Below, piece after piece: positions 4,934-13,000 of a DNA stretch of 16,366 nt. How positions within the stretch are numbered: position 1 is the stretch's first letter; each line of letters opens with the position of its first letter. The DNA lies in NCBI GenBank assembly GCA_016213125.1, contig JACRBR010000042.1:1-16366 (forward strand), read 5' to 3'. The position numbers and the translations under genes are program-made. This stretch comes from Chloroflexota bacterium. Lineage in GTDB: Bacteria > Chloroflexota > Dehalococcoidia > DSTF01 > JACRBR01. The notes beneath the pieces were generated by a model. It was not told the origin of the DNA and searched no databases. It saw only the letters and a list, made by a program, of their open reading frames with translations.

Positions 4934-7717
4934 CTAGGCGTGATGTTCCATCGGGGCAGGCCGGAGGTCGACGCGGACGCCGCGGTCGAAGGGCACGGGC
5001 TGCCACTGTAGCGGCCGGTAGCGCAGGTGGCCGTAGCCACCGGCGAAGTGCAGCCACTTCACCATGCCCGGTTCGAGGTCGGCTGCGCTATCCCACGAGG
5101 AGTACATGTAGGGCTCCCAACCGTTGTAGGAGATCACCTGGCCGGGGCGCACGGATGGCGAGATCTTCGCGGCCGCCACGAACGAGCCGAGGTCGTTTCG
5201 GAGCTCGACGGCGTCGTCATCCGCGATGCCCCGGCGCGCAGCGTCATCGTCATTGATCACGATGTGCGGGGAGCCACGATGCGTCTGCAAGAGGAGCCGA
5301 TCCGTGATGTTCATGGAGTGGACGCTCCAGCGGCTATGCCCGCTGGTCAGCATGAACGGGTAGTCGCCACCCTGCGGGGGGTTCTCTTTGTGGCGGGGCA
5401 ACGCCTCGTCGGCGTCGATGAACCACGGGTGGTCAATGTAGAACTGGGCGCGACGGGTGAGCGTGGGATATGGGATCTTGTCCTCCGTATGCCATCGGAG
5501 CGGGTTGTGCGTCTCATCCGGTTTTACGTCCGAGGCCTGACTGTAGGCGCCGGGGCCGTTGCCCCAGCCCGTGAAACGCACGTGGCCCCGCTCGCGAAGC
5601 GTATCGAGGGTCGTATTAGGCGGGAGGCTGCCGGTGTCGGCGCTATCCTGCACCCACTCCCGCGCGATCGTCTCTTCATCGAGCCATAGCTTTCCGCCGC
5701 CGGTGTACTGGTCGACGAAGTCATCCAGGCGGCGCTCGGTGCCGTCAGCGTCGCGCGACGACAGCACCTCGCGCGCCCGCGCGCGTTCCTGGACTTTCTG
5801 CGCGAGGAGGAGCGCGATGTCGACTTCGCTTCGCGTGCCACCAGCCGGCTCGACGATCCGGTCGCCCATGGTCAGGTTCATCATCCAGGGGTTCGGGAAC
5901 TGGAATGTGACTTTCTCGAAATGATGAGCGGCGGGCAGCACGTAATCGGACGCCAAGGCGGTCGTGGACATGCGCCAATCGACCGAGACGATGCACTGCA
6001 GCTGAGGCCACAAGGAGCGCAGGAGGCGCTTTCGTCCGCCGCGCGTGCGCCGGAGCGCGTTTCCCCCTACCTCGATGTAGACGCGGGGCGGATAGTCGGG
6101 TCCTGGGTGAACGACGCCCTGCCACCACCCGGCGTCCACCGACTCCTTCACATACTCATCGAACGGGCGCGCCATGTATGGATCGTTCCACTTGCGGCGG
6201 TTCCAGTCCTCGGCGAAGCCCCAGTGGTAGTACCAGAGGAAAGCGGGCGGGATGCCGGCGCCCGCGCCGCCAGCGGCCATACGCTCCATGAGGCCGTTGT
6301 GCGCCATCTCGTCGGTCATGGTGGGGTCCTGTTGCTTGATGGCGGCGGCCATCATCTCCTTGAGCTGCACAACCTTCCTCGCAGCCTCTGCTCCCTCGCC
6401 TTGCTTCATGCCATACATGAAGGGGCCATCGAACCCGGCGGTCGACCACTCCGAGGAGCCGGTGCCCTGGCGGCCCCAGTTGGCCGTCAGGGCCAGGACG
6501 AGCAGATATGAGCGCAGCATCAAGTCGCCGTTGTAGTACTTCTGCTGTGTCGCACCACAGATCAGCGTGGTGCGCCGAGATGCCGCCTTGCGGGCCAAAG
6601 CGCGGATGACATCGGGGTGGACGCCGCACACCAGGGATGCCCGCTCGGGCGTGTACGCCTGGACTCTCTCAACCACGGTGTCGAACAGCGGAACGACGTC
6701 GCAACGCTTGCCATCTTTCAGCCGGACGGACTGCCGGCCGGTCAGGCGCGGCTCCAGCGCACCGAGTGAGAGCGTTTCGCGTGGCGCGGGCGACGGCGCG
6801 TCGCGCTTGCCGTCCCAGAAGTAGAACTGGTCGTCGCGCCCGCCCTCAGCGATGTCGGATTCGCGGAGGAAACGCTGGTTGTCGCAGCGCAAGAGCAGCG
6901 GGAGGTCGGTCTGTTCGCTGACGAATGCCGCGTTGTACAGTCCTTCCTCGATGATGACGTGCGCCATGCCGAGGGCGAGCGCCGCGTCAGTACCGGGACG
7001 GACCGGCACAAAGTAGTCGGCGTGCGTATGGGAGGGGCTGCAATCCGGCGCAACGAGCACGATCTCCGTGCCGCGATACCGTGCCTCGGCGGCGATGTGG
7101 GCGGTGGGGATCATGGTGTACGCGGGATTGGCACACGCGTAGATCACGAGCTCGGCGTGGTACATGTCATCCATGCTGATGACCGGGTCGAATTTCCCGT
7201 ACGTCAGATAGGTGCCCGGCGAGTTATCGTTGATCACCGCGTTGACGTCGGTCCGGGTCGCGCCCAGCAGGCTGGTAAGGCGGCTGAAGGGAAGCATCGC
7301 CAGAAGGCCACCCTCCGCCGGTGTCCCTTCGTGGATGATCGACTGCGGGCCAATCTCCTCGATCGCGTCCAGCAAATGATCGGCGATCTCGGTGAGCGCC
7401 TGGTCCCAACTCACCTGCTGCCACTTCCCTTCGCCACGCTCGCCGGCGCGCTTCAACGGGTGCAGGACGCGCTCCTGGCCGTCGAGGAGCAGATGCCAGG
7501 CGGCGCCCTTCTGGCAACCCATGGGGTTGAGGTCGGGCAAGCCCTCCTCCACGGACGCCATCGCACCGATCGGCTCCGTGCCGACGATCGCGCCGTCCTT
7601 TACGAAGACGTAGTACGGGCAGTTCCCCGGCTGACAATCGACGCAGTGCGTTGAACGTGCGACGGTGTCCCACGCTCCCACGCTGCGGTACCTCTCCTCG
7701 GCCTGGCGGCTCCTCAT
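4934..7717 (-). CDS. Molybdopterin oxidoreductase catalytic subunit, type II DMSO reductase family (EbdA/DdhA/SerA/ClrA-like), without Tat signal
   Basis: This 927-residue Mo-bisMGD enzyme probably transfers electrons or oxygen to or from an unknown substrate. Residues 20-95 hold the FS0 cluster domain, with His24, Cys28, Cys33 and Cys68 (the last in NPMGCQKGA). A histidine as first ligand marks the type II branch, which includes NarG and ethylbenzene and DMS dehydrogenases. Asp164 in VINDNSPGTY aligns with the Asp that ligates Mo in NarG. PVRPGTDAALALGMAH (238-253) and a C-terminal molydopterin-binding domain (about 790-915, with ENPPQGGDYPFMLTSGHSRWS and LHFAGGYGHLRYR) complete the fold at normal length. 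Odd points are the lack of a twin-arginine signal, which most relatives carry, a C-x4-C step where type II enzymes usually have C-x3-C, and no beta or gamma subunit gene nearby. The start is fixed by GGAGGG (7724-7729) and a 4 nt ATGA overlap with the tetR gene. Confidence 0.85.
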   Translation of the reverse strand: MRSRQAEERYRSVGAWDTVARSTHCVDCQPGNCPYYVFVKDGAIVGTEPIGAMASVEEGLPDLNPMGCQKGAAWHLLLDGQERVLHPLKRAGERGEGKWQQVSWDQALTEIADHLLDAIEEIGPQSIIHEGTPAEGGLLAMLPFSRLTSLLGATRTDVNAVINDNSPGTYLTYGKFDPVISMDDMYHAELVIYACANPAYTMIPTAHIAAEARYRGTEIVLVAPDCSPSHTHADYFVPVRPGTDAALALGMAHVIIEEGLYNAAFVSEQTDLPLLLRCDNQRFLRESDIAEGGRDDQFYFWDGKRDAPSPAPRETLSLGALEPRLTGRQSVRLKDGKRCDVVPLFDTVVERVQAYTPERASLVCGVHPDVIRALARKAASRRTTLICGATQQKYYNGDLMLRSYLLVLALTANWGRQGTGSSEWSTAGFDGPFMYGMKQGEGAEAARKVVQLKEMMAAAIKQQDPTMTDEMAHNGLMERMAAGGAGAGIPPAFLWYYHWGFAEDWNRRKWNDPYMARPFDEYVKESVDAGWWQGVVHPGPDYPPRVYIEVGGNALRRTRGGRKRLLRSLWPQLQCIVSVDWRMSTTALASDYVLPAAHHFEKVTFQFPNPWMMNLTMGDRIVEPAGGTRSEVDIALLLAQKVQERARAREVLSSRDADGTERRLDDFVDQYTGGGKLWLDEETIAREWVQDSADTGSLPPNTTLDTLRERGHVRFTGWGNGPGAYSQASDVKPDETHNPLRWHTEDKIPYPTLTRRAQFYIDHPWFIDADEALPRHKENPPQGGDYPFMLTSGHSRWSVHSMNITDRLLLQTHRGSPHIVINDDDAARRGIADDDAVELRNDLGSFVAAAKISPSVRPGQVISYNGWEPYMYSSWDSAADLEPGMVKWLHFAGGYGHLRYRPLQWQPVPFDRGVRVDLRPAPMEHHA

Positions 7718-8379
7718 GTGCGTCCCTCCACAATCGAACGGTGAACGGCGTCTCGATCACCCGGTTCCGGCACCGCAGCAGTGATGCCAGCTTGAAGCAT
7801 CGAAAACATCCGCCGAAGGTCCGTCGTCTCCGGGTCGATCTGGGCAGCTATAAACGAGCCGTCGAAGAACGCCAGGCTCGCGCGAGCTAGATCGGTGGCA
7901 ACCGAACCCGCGGCGGTCGCGTCCACAATGCCCGTTTCCACGTAGAGGTGGGCAAGCATGTCGATGGCGTGCTGGCGGACCTGGCGGATGGCGCGCAAGG
8001 ATGCCGGATCGACGTCTCGTCGCTCCAGTGACAGGAGGAGCAACAGGCGCAGGAACTCGGGCCGTTCGGCGAGCGCGCCAGCGAGGTAGTCGAGGTAGTC
8101 GCGCAATCGATGCGCCGCCGACGAGCCGGGCTGCGCCGTGGCGCGCACCGCGCACGCCCGGGCCTGGTCGAGCCAGCGGGCGGCCGCATCCTGGAGTACG
8201 GCGACCAGGATGCCGTCCTTGCTGCCGAACTCCCAGTAGATGGAGCTGGCGAGCGCGCCGGACGCGCTGCGGATCGCAGAGATACTGGTGCCAGCGAAAC
8301 CGCGGGCGGCGAAGAGCTCGGCCGCCGCCCGAAGTACGCGCTCACGAGTACGGGAAGCGGTGGGGACGGCCAACGGCAC
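7714..8379 (-). CDS. TetR/AcrR family transcriptional regulator
   Basis: This 221-residue, one-component regulator has an N-terminal helix-turn-helix at residues 9-58. RTRERVLRAAAELFAARGF is followed by the recognition part SISAIRSASGALASSIYWEFGSK, the standard TetR pattern. The remainder (60-221) is a helical ligand-binding and dimerisation domain of unknown specificity. The start is GTG at 8379, with GGAGGT at 8385-8390, 5 nt upstream. Its stop overlaps the ATG of the molybdopterin enzyme gene (ATGA), so the two are almost certainly translationally coupled and the regulator most likely controls its own operon. The perfect palindrome at 8392-8407, next to the ribosome binding site, is the likely operator. 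By family rule it would repress until a small effector, perhaps the enzyme's substrate, binds. Confidence 0.9.
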   Translation of the reverse strand: MPLAVPTASRTRERVLRAAAELFAARGFAGTSISAIRSASGALASSIYWEFGSKDGILVAVLQDAAARWLDQARACAVRATAQPGSSAAHRLRDYLDYLAGALAERPEFLRLLLLLSLERRDVDPASLRAIRQVRQHAIDMLAHLYVETGIVDATAAGSVATDLARASLAFFDGSFIAAQIDPETTDLRRMFSMLQAGITAAVPEPGDRDAVHRSIVEGRT

Positions 8380-8391
8380 GCGACACCTCCG

Positions 8392-8407
8392 TGGAACGAA
8401 CGTTCCA
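8392..8407. promoter_or_regulatory. Perfect palindrome, candidate TetR operator
   Basis: TGGAACGAACGTTCCA is a perfect inverted repeat: 7-bp arms TGGAACG and CGTTCCA around a central AA. It lies one base upstream of the GGAGGT ribosome binding site of the tetR gene. Size, symmetry and position are as expected for a TetR-dimer site that blocks initiation of its own operon. Binding by the neighbouring regulator is inferred. No clear -10/-35 pair could be assigned around it. Confidence 0.75.
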
Positions 8408-8444
8408 GTGTGCGTGCCATGCTACGCGGACGCTGGCGGCGCGG

Positions 8445-8480
8445 AATAGGGCCGAACGGACCGGCACGGGCCGGCCTATT
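8445..8480. repeat. Imperfect inverted repeat downstream of gltD
   Basis: AATAGGGCCG (8445-8454) and CCGGCCTATT (8471-8480) form a stem of nine pairs with one bulged G around a 16-base loop. It sits in the roughly 200 nt gap between the gltD stop (8610) and the tetR operator, in the path of gltD transcripts. It may act as a terminator for gltBD or as an mRNA 3'-end structure, but no T-run follows on the minus strand. Confidence 0.4.
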
Positions 8481-8609
8481 GCCGCGGATGACGGCCCAGA
8501 GGTGTCGTTGCCCCCCGGAATCGGCCGCCGGAAACTCCGCGAGAGTCTGCGGACAACGAAGCGGTTCCTTGCCTGGAGTCAGTGCGAGGCAACCGGTGCC
8601 TTGGCAGGG

Positions 8610-10058
8610 CTAGAGGAGGGGTCGCGCCGTGGGCTCGATGGGGGCGGGGAGCTGGGTGTCGCCCGCGAGGAAACGGTCGACGGCGGCCGCGCAGGAGCGG
8701 CCTTCGGCAATCGCCCAGACGATGAGGCTCTGCCCGCGCCCCATGTCCCCACAGGTGAAGACGCCCGGGACGGTGGTCATAAACGAGCCGTCGCGCGCCA
8801 CGTTGCCGCGTTGGTCGAAACCGACGCCGAGATCCTCAAGCAGGCCGTTTCGCTGGGGGCCGACGAAGCCCATCGCCAGCAGAACGAGGTCGCACGGGAG
8901 CTCGAAGTCGGTGCCCACGACTTTCTCGAATCGGCCATCCACCATCTCGACGTCGTAGGCCGCCAGCGCGCGTACGTGCCCCTTTTCGTCGCCGATGAAG
9001 CGCTCGGTGCTCACGCTGAAGACGCGCTCGCCGCCCTCTTCGTGAGCGGAGGACACGCGAAAGATATTGGACCAGGTCGGCCAGGGGTTCGTGGGCGCGC
9101 GATCATCCGGCGGGCGGGGCAAGATCTCGAACTGATGGACAGACAGCGCGCCCTGGCGGTGCGCGGTGCCCAGACAGTCAGCGCCGGTATCGCCTCCGCC
9201 GATGATCACGACACGCTTGCCGGCGGCGGTGATCGTGGGCTCTGGCAGGTCGCCCTCCTGCACGCGGTTGCTGATCGGGAGATATTCCATCGCCTGGTGG
9301 ATGCCGCACAGCTCCCTTCCCGGGATGGGGAGATCGCGGGCAGCGGTGGCGCCCCCGGCGAGGACGGTCGCGTCGAATTGGAGGAGCTCGGAGACAGGGA
9401 GGTCGACGCCCACGTTGACCTTCACGTGGAAGTCAGTACCTTCGGCAAGCATCTGGGCGAGACGCCGGTCGAGGTGGCGCTTTTCCATCTTGAACTCGGG
9501 AATGCCGTAACGAAGCAATCCGCCGATGCGGTCGTCGCGCTCGAAGACGGCGACCGCGTGGCCCGCCCGGGTGAGCTGCTGAGCCGCGGCAAGGCCGGCC
9601 GGGCCCGATCCGACGACGGCGATTCGCTTGCCGGTCCGATTCGGCGGCACGACGGGGCGGATCCAGCCTTCCGCCCAGGCGCGGTCGACGATCTCCACTT
9701 CGACCTGCTTGATGGTGACGGGGTCCTGATTAATCCCGAGCACGCACGAAGCCTCGCAGGGGGCGGGGCAGAGACGGCCCGTGAACTCCGGGAAGTTGTT
9801 CGTGGCGTGGAGACGCTCGATGGCTTCGCGCCAGTGCTCGCGATAGACGAGGTCGTTCCAGTCGGGGATGAGATTGCCGAGGGGGCAACCGTTGTTGCAG
9901 AAGGGAATGCCGCAGTCCATGCAGCGGCCAGCCTGCTGCTTGAGCGTCTCCCGCGCAAACGGCTCGTACACCTCGAGCCAGTCGTGCAGCCGCACGGACA
10001 CCGGGCGGCGCCGGGCGGTGATCCGTTGCCACTTCAGGAAACCAGTCGGCTCAGCCAT
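8610..10058 (-). CDS. gltD: Glutamate synthase small (beta) subunit
   Basis: This 482-residue flavoprotein oxidises NAD(P)H with FAD and feeds electrons through [4Fe-4S] clusters to the large subunit for glutamate synthesis. The N-terminal cluster region has Cys46, 49, 54 and 58 (GRCMDCGIPFCNNGCP) and a second group, Cys97, 101 and 105 (CPAPCEASC). The FAD-binding GSGPAG is at 150-155 and the second nucleotide-binding GGGDTGADC at 287-295. The C-terminal CGDMGRGQSLIVWAIAEGR closes the FAD site. Length is normal. The ATG at 10058 lies inside the end of gltB (8 nt overlap), so the two subunits are co-translated. Coenzyme preference cannot be read with certainty. A large open frame on the opposite strand (8001-10127) is a high-GC shadow. 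Confidence 0.96.
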   Translation of the reverse strand: MAEPTGFLKWQRITARRRPVSVRLHDWLEVYEPFARETLKQQAGRCMDCGIPFCNNGCPLGNLIPDWNDLVYREHWREAIERLHATNNFPEFTGRLCPAPCEASCVLGINQDPVTIKQVEVEIVDRAWAEGWIRPVVPPNRTGKRIAVVGSGPAGLAAAQQLTRAGHAVAVFERDDRIGGLLRYGIPEFKMEKRHLDRRLAQMLAEGTDFHVKVNVGVDLPVSELLQFDATVLAGGATAARDLPIPGRELCGIHQAMEYLPISNRVQEGDLPEPTITAAGKRVVIIGGGDTGADCLGTAHRQGALSVHQFEILPRPPDDRAPTNPWPTWSNIFRVSSAHEEGGERVFSVSTERFIGDEKGHVRALAAYDVEMVDGRFEKVVGTDFELPCDLVLLAMGFVGPQRNGLLEDLGVGFDQRGNVARDGSFMTTVPGVFTCGDMGRGQSLIVWAIAEGRSCAAAVDRFLAGDTQLPAPIEPTARPLL

Positions 10059-13000
10059 GAGCGGCCGCCATCACACGCGATAGGGTCTCTTCTTCGGAGA
10101 GGCCAGCGGCAGACGCCTCGTCCATGACCGCGAGGACGCGCTTGAAGTCTTCCGGCATCACTTTGCGGAAGGACTCCACCTCGCTCTCCCATTGGGAGAG
10201 CAACTGGTCGGCAACATCGGAGCCGGTGAGTTCGCGGTGGCGTTCGACGGTAGCGCGGAGCCACTCGCGATCGCCGTCGCTCAGGGGCTCCAGCTCGACC
10301 ATCTGGTAGTTGACGAGGGCGGGGAAGCGGTTGTCCGGGTCGTAGACGAAGGCGACGCCACCAGACATGCCGGCGGCGAAGTTCCTTCCCGTTGGGCCAA
10401 GGATCACGACGCGGCCGCCGGTCATGTATTCGCACCCATGGTCGCCGATACCCTCGACGACCGCGGTTGCGCCGGAGGTCCGGACGCAGAATCGCTCGCC
10501 TACGATGCCGCGGAAGTAGGCTTCGCCACCGGTTGCGCCATACAGTGCAACGTTCCCGGCGATGATGTTCTCCTCGGCCGGGAAGGTGGCTTCGCGGTCC
10601 GGGTGCATGATGACGATGCCGCCGGAGAGACCCTTGGCCGCGTAGTCGTTGGCATCTCCTTCGAGCCGAAGGGTAATGCCGCGAGGCACAAACGCGCCGA
10701 AACTTTGTCCGGCGGAGCCGCGCAGGTGGATGCGAATCGTGTTATCGGGAAGACCCTTCCCGCCCCACCGCCTGGTGAGCTCGGAGCCGAGCATAGTGCC
10801 GACCGAGCGATTCGTGTTTCGCACGCAGGTTTCGATCTCGACTGGCGCGCCGTCGGAGAGCGCTTCGGATGACAGCGCGATCAGCTTCTGGTCGACGGCG
10901 TGCTCCAGGCCGTGCTCCTGGCCGCGCGTCGCGTACCGGGATTGACCGTCGTATGGGTTCACCGCCTCGGCCAGGATAGGAGTGAGGTCGAGGCCATCGG
11001 CTTTCCAGTGTTCGATCGCAGCACGGACATCTAGCATCTCCGCGTGTCCGATCGCCTCGGCGATCGAGCGGAAGCCGAGCGCCGCGAGGTACTCGCGCAC
11101 TTCCTCGGCGATGAACTCGAAGAAGTTAACGACAAACTCCGGTTTTCCGGAGAAGCGCTTGCGCAGGACGGGGTTCTGGGTGGCGACGCCGACGGGACAG
11201 GTATCGAGGTGACACACGCGCATCATGACGCAGCCGCTGACAACGAGGGGAGCGGTGCCAAAACCGAACTCTTCGGCACCTAACAGGGCGCCGATGACGA
11301 CGTCGCGGCCGGTCTTCAACTGCCCATCGACCTGGACGACGATACGATCGCGGAGACCGTTGCGCATGAGCGTCTGCTGGGTCTCGGCAAGGCCGAGCTC
11401 CCAGGGAGCGCCGGCGTGCTTGATCGAGGTGAGCGGCGAGGCGCCGGTGCCGCCGTCATGGCCGGAGATGAGGACGACGTCGCTGTGGGCCTTGGAAACG
11501 CCGGCGGCGACGGTGCCGACGCCCACCTGCGCCACGAGCTTCACGTGGACCCGGGCAGCGGGGTTGGCGTTCTTGAGATCGTGGATGAGCTGCTTGATGT
11601 CTTCGATCGAGTAGATGTCGTGATGCGGCGGGGGGCTGATGAGGCCGACGCCGGGCGTGGAGAAGCGGGTCTTCGCGATCCACGGGTACACCTTGTGACC
11701 TGGGAGCTGGCCACCCTCCCCGGGCTTCGCGCCCTGGGCCATCTTGATCTGGAGGTCGTCGGCATTTACGAGGTACTCGGAGGTGACGCCGAAGCGTCCC
11801 GAGGCGACCTGGTGTACAGCCGAGCGGCGAAGGTCGCCGTTTTCGTCCGGCACGTAGCGATCGGCGTCCTCGCCGCCCTCCCCGGTGTTGGACTTGGCGC
11901 CGATACGGTTCATCGCGATGGCGAGCGTCTCGTGCACTTCCTTGGAGATGGAGCCGTACGACATGGCGCCGGTCGCAAAGCGCTTGAAGATCTCGCTCGC
12001 GGGTTCGACTTCTTCGATGGGAACGGGAGGGCGGAGCCCTTCGCGGAAGGTGAACAGACCACGGAGCGTGGCGAGACGCTTGGACTGGTCGTCGACGAGG
12101 CGGGTGTACTCCTTGTAGATGTCGTATCGGCCGGAGCGCGTCGCGTGCTGGAGCTTGAACACGGTTTCGGGGTTGAAGAGGTGGTACTCGCCCTCGCGGC
12201 GCCACTGGTATTCGCCGCCCAGCTCGAGGTCGCGGTGGGCAAGCTCGGCCGGCCGCGGGGCGTAGGCGCGCTTGTGGCGGATGGCGACCTCTTCGGCGAT
12301 CTCGTCGAGTCCGATGCCGCCAAGGCGGGAGACGGTGCCGGTGAAGTATTCGTCCACGAGATCCTGGCCGAGGCCGATGGCCTCGAACACCTGCGCGGCG
12401 CGATAGGAGGCGACGGCAGAGATGCCCATCTTCGACATCACCTTCAGGACGCCCTTGCCGGCAGCCTTCACGTAGTTCTTGATGACACGGTGAGGGTCCT
12501 CGCCTTCGAGGCCGTAGAGGCCCTGGGCCACGAGATCCTCGATGGACTCGAACGCCAGATACGGGTTGATTGCGCCTGCGCCATAGCCGAGGAGCAGCGC
12601 CATGTGATGCACCTCGCGCGCATCACCGGTCTCGAGGACGAGGCCGACCATCGTGCGCTTACGCTCGCGGATGAGGTGATGGTGCACGGCGGACACGAGC
12701 AGAAGCGACGGAATGGGTGCGAGGTACGGGCCGGTGTCGCGGTCGGACAGCACGATGATGCGAGCACCATCGGCGATCGCCTGCGAGGCTTCGGCGCGAA
12801 CGCGATCCAGGGCCTCGCGCAGCGCCTCGCCGCCGCCGGCAACCTTGTAGTAGCCCGAGATTACGCGTGCCGCAAACTCCGGACGGTCTCCGTCGTCGTT
12901 GATGTGGATGAGCTTCGCGAGCTCGTCGTTGTCGAGGATAGGGAACGGAAGCGCGATCTGGTGGCAGGCGTCGGGCTGGGAGTCGAGCAGGTTGCCCTCG

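Noticed and set aside
5027..5689. 220-codon + strand frame opposite the molybdopterin enzyme
   Set aside because: Antisense shadow of the C-terminal domain, whose motifs are clear on the minus strand.
8001..10127. 708-codon open frame on the + strand opposite gltD
   Set aside because: It lies antisense to a certain gltD, has a low-complexity Arg/Gly/Asp-rich composition and no family features. Long antisense frames are expected at this GC content and codon bias.
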